DNA of 64,000 nucleotides from Hofstenia miamia (lineage: Eukaryota > Xenacoelomorpha > Acoela > Hofsteniidae): NCBI GenBank assembly GCA_900660155.1, contig CABFPE010000171.1, positions 754,587-818,586 on the forward strand. Direction: 5' to 3'. The notes under the pieces were generated by a model that worked only from the letters and a program-made list of their open reading frames with translations, made no database searches and was not told where the DNA came from. Positions 1 through 11,353 of this stretch are shown piece after piece (position 1 is the stretch's first letter; each line of letters opens with the position of its first letter). The translations under genes were made by a program, and so were the position numbers.

Positions 1-459
1 TTTTTAACCATGTGCATAATATTTTCTTCCCATGTGAAATTGTATTGAACTACTAATCCAAGGAGTTTAGCTGATTGAACTCGCTGAATACTATCATCTG
101 TTATTTGAACCTAAGATGGCAAGTTAAAGCTATGCAAGGGACAAATAGTAATTTCTTTTGATTTTATTAAATTAAGTTGCATAAGCGATTTGCTGGCCCA
201 ATTTTTCACTTTGTGAACTAAACATTCAGATTCTGAACGACCATCACGTGAGCAAACTTCCCAGATTGTTAGATCGTCCACATATTTGAGTCTGTTGGGC
301 CAAAAACTCATTAAAGAGTTAACAAAAAGTATAAAAAGCCAAGGTCCAAGTTTGGGTCCTTGAGGTACTCCTGCATACAACGTATTCCACAATGAAAGTG
401 TTCCGCAAGGTAAACGAACTCTTTGTTGACGACCAGATAAAAAGCTTATGATCCAGTTG
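1..459 (-). mobile_element. LINE (non-LTR) reverse transcriptase fragment
   Basis: The minus strand encodes part of a non-LTR retrotransposon reverse transcriptase. Visible motifs are FLSGRQQRV, then GVPQGPKLGPWLF (the region before the catalytic loop), then the catalytic YVDD box. Reading continues toward position 1 with a sequence like the region after the RT core (AKLLGLVVQYNFTW), interrupted by one TAG near 112. The start of the open frame (about 459-500) is not LINE: it belongs to the repeat described at 460-1840, so the LINE piece ends at that junction. The element is truncated at the window edge and has lost its 5' part. The motifs resemble jockey/CR1-type elements, but the clade is not certain. 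Confidence 0.8.
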
Positions 460-1840
460 CATGAATGTGATACACTTTCTTCACCTAAGAGAGATTCCAA
501 ATTTACTGCCGTTTGAATCTAAATTGATTGTATTAATTCTATAATACATGTATTAATTATCATTGAGGGGATTACCACAAGAAAATCTATATTTATAAAT
601 ACCTCAGATATGGCATATACTTCATCTGTTTGGCATCGTTTGCCAATCACGTTATTTGCAACCATGGACACTGTAATATTATCAAAACAGCAACGCTTAG
701 GAGGATTTGATGACTATTTCAATGTCATTTGCTAGCTGCTCTTGACACAAGAAAAAACGTTGAATGACATCTGTTTTCAAACGCATTTTTGAAGCTTTTT
801 ATACAATATTTGGTAGTAATTGACCAAATCATTTCTGAAATCAAAATGGTCTTCACATGCATTGAGATGGCTACTTGTTGGGTCAGGAGCATCTGCCCGA
901 TTAGCAGCTTGAAACAACAATGTAGAATTACAAAAAGGCACAAAACAACGTTTAATGCAAGAAATTCTAAAAGTTTAAGATTGACTGCTATTGCACAACT
1001 TATATAGCATTCAATTGCAAAGATCGCAACACAAAAATAATGTGACACAACGGATTAATTTGCATTGATGGCAATACAATATATTTGTTCACAAACCAAA
1101 TAAAATAAAACCAAACATATTCGTCAGGTTTGAAGGGAATAAATATTTGATCATTAGTGATGCTCTATTAAATTTACTCTATTTTGATATTTATTACCAT
1201 GTTTTTGCATCTAATACGTTTAAGTAAGTTATTAATTAAAATTATGATTTTCGTTATAAACTAAATTATGGGCAATGAAAAATGGTCTTTCTCACAAGAA
1301 AAATCCTTCATAAATCAGAAATAGGGACTAAAATTTAAACCAAAACCTCATTGCATAATTAACTTTGTAATACATCGAACGCATTTCTTACAAAAACACC
1401 TAATTTATTGACGTAAAATAGGCATACAAACTCCGAGGCAGGTTTTAAAGATACCGAATTTATTTCAAAAATCTCTTGCTTTTACATACATTCCAAAACT
1501 CAGACAACATACTATAAGCCTATATACGCCAAGTAATCAAAGTGTTATATAATATGTACCATAGCAACATTAAAATACTTAATTTATCCATAGCTAAATA
1601 CCTAACTAATATCAGGCAGGCATTAAAAATTTTTAAAAATAACTGGTGTCCCATTTTGGTTATATTACCCTGGGAATGTTTAGAAGGTGGTATTTGACAC
1701 GTCAAAAACTTGAAATAAAAAATGCTGTTTGTTTCAAAAATAAAAAGAAATTAATGCTTCCTTGTCTACTATGTGCCATTTTCTATTAATTTACTTTCCA
1801 TATAGTAAACTTCAAGCAATTAATAAGTTTGCTGCAAGTT
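460..1840 (-). mobile_element. Harbinger/ISL2EU-like element, copy 1 (partial)
   Basis: This block is repeated at 6209-7473 with high identity over more than 1.2 kb. Shared landmarks are CATGAATGTGATACA at the left and TTTCCATATAGTAAACTTC at the right. Copy 1 carries about 100 bases near 780-960 that copy 2 lacks. The second copy continues on its left into a DDE_4-type transposase domain, which is replaced here by a LINE fragment, so this is a transposon portion without its catalytic domain. Open frames on the minus strand are short and I do not recognise an intact N-terminal domain in them. Confidence 0.6.
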
Positions 1841-2630
1841 CGCTATTAAAAACGCTCTTCTTGTAATAAGTTTGTTCTAGTGTGGAAATGTTTTAATCTG
1901 AAAGCAAATTATGCGAACTTTATGTTTTATTATAGAGATAAATCCACACACGAATTCACTACAAGGCGTTTCCTTTCGCAGTTTCAGTTTGTTATAGAAA
2001 ACCAGTATTGTTCTACTGATAGAAGAACTTCTACGTAATATACGCAGTTTATCTTTCTCTAAGACACAACAGCACATCGAAGATTACTATTTTACAATTT
2101 GACGGTTTACACTTTTTAAATACAAATAACTGAGCCCAACACTAATAGGCAGGATTTTTTAATGTCTTCAGTTTGTAATTACTTTCATTAGTTCAATAAC
2201 GACTAATTTCATACTCGCAAATATAATTACGCCTTGTGATTCAATATATTTGAATGTTACTACTCACTTCAATTTTTTTCAAATTAACTATATGTTTCAG
2301 CAAGGCGGTGATGCACGGTTAAACTTGTGTGTCAAACTTAACTACATAATTGTTCCCCACACAAATCCACAGTAAGTTTCAACGTGCATCACCCCTTCAT
2401 TCAAACTTGTCGTCCAACCTGATTTCAGCGATCTAATCACTTTTAATTTTTTTCAAATAAGTGTGCCGCGTAATTAAGTTTGAAGTGTATCACCACTTGA
2501 AACAAGAGTGTGCCACACTTTCTCTCGCTATCGCGCAGTTAATAAATTAATCATTTGTTTTTCCAAAACGTAGGGTAAAACTCCCGATGCCAGTGGCAGA
2601 TCTAGGAATTTCTGGTAGGGTGTATCCTTA

Positions 2631-2636
<6 letters not shown>
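1841..2636. other. Non-coding stretch with a short fold-back repeat
   Basis: No gene is seen. Positions 2307-2317 (GGTGATGCACG) and 2383-2393 (CGTGCATCACC) are perfect inverted repeats whose similarity extends inward to about 20 bp. A diverged direct copy (AGTTTGAAGTGTATCACC) lies at about 2480-2497. This suggests a small MITE or its remnant. Confidence 0.4.
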
Positions 2637-2681
<45 letters not shown>

Positions 2682-2690
2682 TATATAGAT
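2637..2690. repeat. (TA)n microsatellite
   Basis: Nearly pure TA dinucleotide run of about 54 bp. It is one of roughly ten such arrays in the window. Confidence 0.9.
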
Positions 2691-2715
2691 TAAATATAAA
2701 CTGCAAATATAATTT

Positions 2716-2995
2716 ACCGGCCAAAACAGGCCGAAAACCGGCCGGCCGGTATTAGCTGTTGCCGGCCAACTACCATCCCCGGCCGGTTCCAACTCTGGGT
2801 TGTAAGTGTCCCTGAAAAAAAGAGTCCGATCTCGACCAGCAGGTGGAGCAGGAAAGATGAAGGTAGCTGTAAGGCTGTTGAACTTGTTGGCATCAAAAGT
2901 GAGTTCTTGGAGGTTGGCAGGAGCTTTAAGAGTAATATCCTGAGGAAAGGCAGCAGCTGTAGGGGACCTAGAGTGTTACGGCTTGGGCATACGCT
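2716..2995. other. Local GC- and CpG-rich island with CCGGCC repeats
   Basis: Positions 2716-2790 hold repeated CCGGCC/GGCCGG words, including a palindromic GGCCGGCCGG, in a window that is otherwise about 70% A+T. The rest of the stretch has more G+C than its surroundings and a short minus-strand open frame (2714-2896) with no family signature. It may be part of an unrecognised mobile element. Confidence 0.4.
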
Positions 2996-3093
2996 ATTGT
3001 ATAAAATTTAAAGTAGCAAACAAAAGTGAAATGAAAGCAAAATCTACTGGTGATGAAATGACGATGCAATTGGTGTAGTCTTCAAAGACGACG

Positions 3094-4666
3094 CAGTGGC
3101 GTAAGAAAGTGTAAGAGTAGGGGAGTGCGTTTTCTCAAAACAGGTGAAAGTACGTAATCATGATGAGAGTATATGTCATTCATACAAATATATATATATA
3201 TCTTCCATTCAATCTTATCATACGACATACAAACAGACATAATTAAAATAGAGGATATAAAATATAATATATATCAGATTTTTCGTAAGGAGTTTAAAAA
3301 TAAAACAAAAATTCAAATGTGTACTAATTTATATTGTGTCCATAAAAATACTGTTCTTGAGCTGCATTTTTCGGGGATGTAGATCGGAAAATTTGTTTAT
3401 AATGGCATCAATGTTATTAGGAAAATCGTAGTTGATGTGGATGAGAGCGAAATCTGACAAACTACCAGTTGTCATAGTTGAACTTGCGTAATTATGAAGT
3501 CTACGTAAAACACTAGCAGATCTTTCACATTCACAACTAGTTACATTAATTGTACACAGTAATTTGATGAGAATGAATAAATTCGGATATAAATCCCTAG
3601 GATAGCATTTAATTGCCTTTGAAGGAGAATCTGGAATTTCATTATCTATGGATTGCCAGTAATTCCTCCACCTTTGAATCTCTTCATCCAACAATGCAGG
3701 TGAGGGCAGATCATGACTATATGTCAAATAGTAAAATAATTAAAATACACTTTTGCAAGATTAGTTCAGCCAGTAGTTCATTAACTTTTGGCCTGACCCG
3801 GTTCACAACCTACATACATCTTTTTGTTGTTGAGATTATCCAACCCATAAACTATGTATATTATTTAATAATATCTGAAGGTACGAAAAATTTAAATCAA
3901 ACCCTATCCATGTAGTAAACAAGTAAACTGATTCTAATAGCTAAATCAAATGATTTGATTCAAATATATAATTAGTCATTCAGCATGATTTAATTGGTAA
4001 TGAGAAGCGTTTTAAAGATAAATGGACTTAAATATAGTAACTACATTTCCCACCTAACCGTATGCAGCCATTATTAAGGCTGACTAAGAAACTATGTTTC
4101 TCGTTGGCCATAAGCATTAGTAAACTAATGCCCATGTTCCACAGCTTTTGTCTAGCGTAGCTGAGCCTAACCCCCTTTGCAATAGCAGGCTCAGAACCAC
4201 GTTCAACCATTGCTGCATGTTGTGCGCATGACACAGTGTGAGCTTATCTAGTTTACTGCTACTAACTGCTTCAGCCACAAAAATAGTCTAAAATTATACC
4301 TACTCCCAACTATTATATAGATGTAGTAGCATGAACTGCTCAATAACAAAGCAAAGTGCTGTAATGATATTGTAATGACATCCATGCTCATTTTCTTGGC
4401 CAATCGCTTCTAACTATTTCGCGATTTCTGAAGTGCTATGAGCCGTGTTATTATTATATCTTTGTAAAATCATTTCTGTTTATAACATTTATGATTTGAA
4501 ACGTTCGCACATTTCATTACTTTTAGAACTGATGTATAGTTATTATTACAATTGCAAATTCAATGTTTTATGCGGTAATTTTTTTGTAATGCTCTCCTGG
4601 AATAGGCGCCAGGTGATCATTGGCGGTGGGATCGCACCCAACGCACCCCCCTTCTTCCTACCCCCT
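3094..4666 (-). mobile_element. hAT element A with partial transposase
   Basis: The ends resemble hAT terminal inverted repeats: left CAGTGGCGTAAGAAAG, right (reverse complement) CAGGGGGTAGGAAG. The minus frame 3329-3727 encodes a hAT C-terminal dimerisation region, with YPNLFILIKLLCTINVTSCECERSAS followed by LRRLHNY and ALIHINYD; the first part is quoted in pieces, YPNLFILIKLL and SCECERSAS, for orientation. The N-terminal and catalytic parts are missing, so the copy is dead. Flanks 3094-3195 and 3766-4666 match element B (59839-60776), which lacks the transposase piece. I see no clear target duplication around this copy. Confidence 0.7.
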
Positions 4667-5399
4667 GCGATGGTGGGTGGTGCAGGGAGAAGATGAGAAT
4701 TGTAGATGGGAGATTAAGTGAAGAAAAACGATGAACTGAATATGATAAGAGGCTGAAATGCCAAAAAGAAAGCGAAAGCATGCAAAAACGCGAAACACGA
4801 GCAATGAAAATTGTTGAGAACAGCCGTCAACACCCACGCTAGGAAAGCTACGGGTCTCCAACGAATTTATCAAAAACTACAGTTAAACATGTGCAATAAT
4901 CTAAGAATGCCTTTATTAGCCTGACAACAAGGAGTGAGAGTCAGCTTTCTCATGAAACCCCTGCCCTGAGCAGCTAATACTCTAGTAACATTTACTTGCT
5001 TAATTAATGAATGCAGTTGATATTGAAAGTTTGGATAGCTCCTGTAACATTTGCAGAACCTATTATCATATTTGCACTCCCCGCTTGTTTTGTACTTAGA
5101 TACACATGGATTATCACATAACATTACTATTTCTGAAAAATTACATAATTTTTTTATGAACAGGCTGAATTCAAACGAGCAATCCTTCATAGGCGTGTCT
5201 ACTCCACTTCACAACTGTTCACATACTGTTGATATTAAAATAACTAACATATATTATTTATGATTTTACATATAGTTAAAGTTGTTCATTAGTTGCATTT
5301 ATCAGAGTTAATATATTTGAAACACTATTTCAAACAAGTGAGTACCAATTTGACAAATCACAACAAAAATCAGACATCCATAATAATGTTTTTCCCATA
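4667..5399. other. Stretch without a recognised gene
   Basis: A minus-strand frame at 4870-5190 contains many Cys residues (for example CDNPCVSK and CKYDNRFCKCY) but matches no family I know. It lies between two transposons. I treat it as non-coding or transposon-derived. Confidence 0.3.
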
Positions 5400-7473
5400 A
5401 ATAAATTTATAGCCTTGAATGGCAATTAGGGAATGCACTTGCTATAATACAAAAATAATCTAGATATGCAATTGCATTAACTTGTGTGTGGACATTTGCA
5501 TTGACTTGAATTCTCGAAGTCTTCTAATAGCTCTTTCTACATTGATCCTGCAAGTCGAAATTTTGCTTGCTGAAAAGTGCTTCTCTCTTTTGATAATTTT
5601 TTATTGCTTTCAATGAATGGTGGCCGATAAAGTTTAGAGCCGTGCAATTCTAAAATGCCATCAATTGATTTGAAACCGCGATCGGCCATGACACAAGATC
5701 CTATAGGTAAAATGTCTAAATACCTTGATTGTTGGAGTAATTCTATATCTGATATTCGTCTTCCAAACCCTGCGGACATGAAATTTATAAAGCCGTCAGG
5801 CGTACAAGAAATCAAAAACTTATTTGAATTTTGATTTTTGTAGGCTGACCAAGTTAAGCTTTGAGAAGTTGGATCAGATGGCTTTTGTATAATAACTTCA
5901 AAGCAATCAATAATGAAATTCACTCTTGAAAACCTAAATTGAAATGAGGACTGAATTCGTTTTTAGAAAAAACACAAACTTCTTTAAAAGATTGCCCATC
6001 TCTACAATGGATGATTGCACGGCCATGGAAATAGTCGACTCTGATACACTAAATAAAAGAACAAATATCACTGTGTCCAGGGTAGAAAATCTTATCTCAT
6101 TAGACGTTGCCATATATGTACACAACACGTTAACTACAACCAAATTTTCCTTTCCAATTCCCAAATAATGTCTTTGTTGTTCAAAAAACGGTGATGATTT
6201 GGAAGTTGAACATGAATGTGATACAGTTTCTTCATTTAAGAGAGATTCCAAATTTACTGCCGTTTGAATCTAAATTGATTGTATTAATTCTATAATACAT
6301 GTATTAATTATCATTGAGGGGATTACCACAAGAAAATCTATATTTATAAATACCTCAAATATGGCATATACTTCATCTGTTTGGCATCGTTTGCCAATCA
6401 TATTATTTGCAAACATGGACACTGTAATATTATCAAAACAGCAACGTTTAGGAGGATTTGATGACTTTATTTCAATGTCATTTGCTAGCTGCTTTTGACA
6501 CAAGAAAAAATTTTGAATATTTGGTAGTAATTGACCAAATCATTTCTGTAATCAAAATGGCCTTCACATGCATTGAGATGGCTACTTGTTAATGCAGGAG
6601 CATCTGCCCGATTAGATTTTAAGATTGACTGCTATTGCACAACTTAGCATTCAATTGCAAAGATATGAACACAAAAATAATGTGACACAGCGGATTAATT
6701 TGCATTGATGGCAATACAATATATTTATTCACAAACCAAATAAAATAAAACCAAACATATTCGTCAGGTTTGAAGGGAATAAATATTTGATCATTAGTGA
6801 TGCTCTATTAAATTTACTCTATTTTGATATTTATTACCATGTTTTTGCATCTAATACGTTTAAGTAAGTTATTAATTAAAATTATGATTTTCGTTATAAA
6901 CTAAATTATGGGCAATGAAAAATGGTCTTTCTCACAAGAAAAATCCTTCATAAATCAGAAATAGGGACTAAAATTTAAACCAAAACCTCATTGCATAATT
7001 AACTTTGTAATACATCGAACTTATTTCTTACAGAACAACACCTAATTTATTGACAAAAAATAGGCATACAAACTCCGAGACATGTTTTAAAAATACCGAA
7101 TTTATTACAAAAATCTCTTGCACTTAAATAAATTCCATAACTCAGACAACATACTAAGCCTATATACGCCAAGTAATCAAAGTGTTATATAATATGTACC
7201 ATAGCAAGATTAAAATACTTAATTTATCCATAGCTATATACCTAACTAATATCAGACATGCATTAAAATTTTTTAAAAATAATTGGTGTCCCATTTTGGT
7301 TATATTACCGTGGGAATGTTTAGAAGGTGGTATCTGTCGTCAAAAACTTAAAATCAAAAATCCTGATTTTTCAAAAATAAAAAGAAATTAATTCTTTGTC
7401 GCCTACCATGTGCTATTTTCTATTAAGTTACTTTCCATATAGTAAACTTCCAGCAAAAAATAAATTTGCTGCT
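5400..7473 (-). mobile_element. Harbinger/ISL2EU-like DNA transposon, copy 2
   Basis: The minus frame 5537-5923 is a DDE_4-type transposase domain: IDCFEVIIQKPS (first catalytic Asp), TWSAYKNQNS, KFLISCTPDGFINFMSAGFGRRISD (second Asp; cited as separate words CTPDGFINFMSAGFG and RRISD) and MADRGFKS. Similarity continues leftward past a stop into ERAIRRLREFK, the usual third catalytic region. The minus frame 5934-6251 holds the preceding helix-turn-helix-like segment (SVSESTISMAV, EMGNLLKKF). The part 6209-7473 duplicates 460-1840. ISL2EU elements pair this domain with a THAP finger, which I cannot find here. Frame breaks and stops make it inactive. Confidence 0.7.
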
Positions 7474-8043
7474 AATTGTAATTGATGAATTTAGCATAGT
7501 TATCACGTTAAGGTAATCCATTTAACTATTTTTTAGGAACATAGGCCCATCAATTTCTGATGCATCCCAGCACACTTACCCCTGTGGTTAACAATATACC
7601 TTCCCAATATTTATTTAACTATTTTGTAATTCAATCGTTTGATCAACCTGATTTGATTTATGCAGAACTTGTTTTTACAAATATTACAATGGTAATAATA
7701 AGATAAAGAAATATTAACGCAGTAGATACATTGCATTTTTCAACTTTGAAGCATATATTTTAAGATTTCTAAATCAATTCAAATCAATTGATTCAATTGA
7801 TATGAAAATCCATATCAAATCAAATCAAATCAATGAATTTCATATCAACATCTTGATATCAATTCAAATCAATATCAAATGCAATGTGTCTAAAAATCAT
7901 AAACCACTTAAAGCTTTCATTCATAAAAGAAATGTTGAGTAAGTTTCGTTTTTTGTGAAATTTATCAAAAAATTATATCAGCCAATCAAATTCCTTCAGG
8001 AACATCCATAAAAGGATGTGAAGAAAGGATATATTTTTAAAAA
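7474..8043. repeat. Non-coding, with degenerate ATCAA-rich simple repeat
   Basis: Positions about 7768-7880 consist of imperfect AATCAA/TATCAAT words (for example AAATCAAATCAAATCAAT). The rest is AT-rich upstream sequence of the receptor gene. I cannot identify a promoter from sequence alone. Confidence 0.5.
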
Positions 8044-8658
8044 ATGAATAACTCAGCGTATTATGCACCTTCTTTTTCAGCTGAATACGAAAATGCTTCT
8101 CAGCTAATGCGAATATACTTTAGTGTGGTTGCAGCAATTGGCATTTTCGGAAATCTTTTAGTTATAAGAGTATTCTCAATAGCTGAAGAAGTTAAAAAGT
8201 TGATGGGTCCAACTTCAATTCTTTTAGTTTCATTAGCAATTTTGGACTTTTCTGCCTGCGTTTCAATGGTTCCCACGATGATATTTCCTGGAGTATTTCG
8301 AGAGTTTTTAAACCTTCCTATAGTATGTCAACTATTGTCCAGCTTGTATTTCATTTTGTATGCTGGAGGTGCAAGTGCATGGCACATGGTTGCCGTTGCG
8401 TTAGATCGATATCTTGCTATTACTAAATCTGCTTGGCATCGAAATAATTACTCCGTGTACAAGGTTAGTATCGCAATTCGAGTGTGTGTTACGAGACCTA
8501 ACACAAACACTGCAAGAGGTTCAAATATTAAAAGAAATTTAATTAAATAAACTAAACTATAATACGAGGTCTTTCTTAAATATTCACTTTTGATTTTGGC
8601 TAAAATAGTATCATATGTTTTGAGTGTTTGGCATATCAACATGTTTTTGCCAAGGATG

Positions 8659-8714
<56 letters not shown>

Positions 8715-11316
8715 TTGTATTTTGCATATGAAAATATTAAAAATCCATCTTGCATTTTTGGGTTAACAGTTTCTAATACATTTTTTCATTAAAACAAAAC
8801 TAAAATGGTGTTATGGTTGAGGAATTTTGGCAATATGAAATTATTCTAATTAGAAGTCGCCCGGAAATTTATAAACATTTAAAAAATCTAAATTTAATAA
8901 TTTTAAAATTTCCTTAAATACCGAAAAACATTGTTTTGTGGTATGAATAATTAAAATATAGACTTAGGAAACAATTGAAATTATGCATTTTGTTAGCTTA
9001 AACTCCCCAACGATTTTTAAATATTTTTGAGGGTGCTTGAAAAAAATTTTAAGTGCTTATATCTCAAAAACTAATAACAATATCAGCAATCTGAAAGCAC
9101 CCGTGATAAAAGAGAGACCCGCGACCTCGGACCTTGCATATAGCACTCCTCAAAATGTTAAATTTCTTTGTTGCTTCTATGGGCTCAAAACATAAGTGCA
9201 TGAAAGCTTGGTATTGACGGAATTCAATTTTTTTTAAATTTCGGAATTTTTAAAGAAATTTATTTAATTTTTTTAGCAACTTCATCCACAGCAATAAACT
9301 GTAATAAAGGTTTTCAACATTTCTTCCTGAAAACATGCTCATGCCTCACGATTAATGGTTTTTTCTTTTAAAATGACGTCAGGCTGCTTAAGGATAAGTA
9401 ACGCCTTTGTAATTGGATACATGTTATGCAAATTGTAACAAATCCATAATCCATTTGAAAAATATATTGTAAATATAACAAAAATAGAATTTTAAGACAC
9501 TAAGCGATTAATTTACTGAATAAAGATTTAATTTTTAATATAATATTTTCATGGCAAAATTCCAGAGAAAGTAAATTCAAATTCTATTGATATTCTTACG
9601 GTTTACATATGCACAAAATAATTTTTGTCCCGTTTATATACAAGAATTTTAAATTTTAATAATTTTTTATCTGAATCACTACCATATGATTTGCCCAAAT
9701 TCCTAAGCATTTCATTTGTAGTAATAAATAGATAATCTTGAAACATCAAAAATAAATAATTTTAATATAGTGCAAAGCTTCAAACTGAAAACAAGGTGCT
9801 AAAATAACTCAGTATTATCCAACAAATTTACTTTTTAAAAGTTTTCTGCAATCTGCTTTGAAAAGATTTAGTTTTTCAAAGTCACTTCGTTCAGGGATAA
9901 TTCAGATTTAAAAGCTCAAAATGGAGCAAGCTGCATTGATCGAAAATGTTGAAAAGTAATTTATAAATTTTATGCAATATATGAATATAAAATGTCGATA
10001 AAGCTCTGTATGTACAAATATATTTTTCTTTCTAGAAATTTTTTCAATAAATTCATTCTAGCCTACTGATCACTATCTCTGCTAATAACTTTAATGCACC
10101 TACCTACTTTAATAACAAGAGATATTTAGGTTCTGCTGATGTGCTTATTTGCGCATTTAATTGGGCTCACTTGGACTGTGTATTTGTGCTTTTTCCACGT
10201 GAACATTAATGGTGTTTGCATGTATAATTTGCAATGGCATAATGAATACGTAAAATACTGGCTGTTAGTATCAGTCAAAGTAATTATCCTTTTGCCTTCC
10301 GCATGCTTTGTATTCTTTTACGGTAGCATTTTTCTTGCATTAGTCAAATCAAAGTCGGTATCATTGAAAAAGGGTCAGAAAAAGGTCGTCCGAACAATGT
10401 TTATTGTAAGTATACTTATTTTTTCTGTTTCAATGCAAATACTACCTGATTTAGAATACACATTTTATAACACAATAAATTTTTATATTTACTGCAAGAT
10501 ACGAAAATGTGACAATTACGAAACAAAATAATTGAATTTGATTCTCACCTTCAAACTACGTTGATCTGATTAAGCAAACTATTGTTCAATATGAACTATT
10601 CCTCAAATAATCGATTTAAAAATTAATATTTAAAAACATTAAATCAAATTTATTCGAATTGGAAACACTCAATTATTCATAGAAATTGCACTCATTAATG
10701 AAAGTTTTATATTGAAATATTTTATTGAAGTTGAATCTGAATATTACTGACATCGATTGGTTTTACAAATTTTGCAATAACTAATTTTTAAAATAAATTT
10801 TATTAAATTCCAGCGCAAAAATATATTTTGTGCTTAATTCTTTCAAAATAGCAGAAAATAGCAATTTACTTGCCGCAATAAACTAAAAATTTACACTATG
10901 TAAGATTATTTTCTATGAAACATATTTTAAAGCAAAGTTTTCAACATAATAAGAAAATAGTAATTAATTGATCATTAATTAAAAACGAAGTTTTTTGCGA
11001 ATTTTTATAAAATATTTTTGACTGAGTTTATTAAAATTGATGTGTAGGAATTTATTAAAATATGCTAAGAAAATGATTTGCAGCTGAGTATTGTTTTTGA
11101 AAAATATGTTAATTTAATTCTACAAAATATACTTTAAATTTTTGTTCTTATCAAAATATTTAACTAACTTTGTCAATAGTAATTATAAATTTGAAAAGTA
11201 ATTTTTTTCCAACTGCGCATATTTTATTAGTTTAGGAATAATTCATAATTTATCAATGGATGCTCTCCTAGAAACATGAGCCTAAGATATTTTATATATT
11301 GAAATTGCAATATATA

Positions 11317-11353
<37 letters not shown>

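Noticed and set aside
725-1048. 107-codon minus-strand frame in the Harbinger-like repeat
   Set aside because: The sister copy at 6500-6700 does not keep the frame and no domain is visible; considered as a THAP region, but the C2CH pattern is absent.
4870-5190. Cys-rich minus-strand frame
   Set aside because: No known finger spacing, no splice or start context, and it lies between two transposons.
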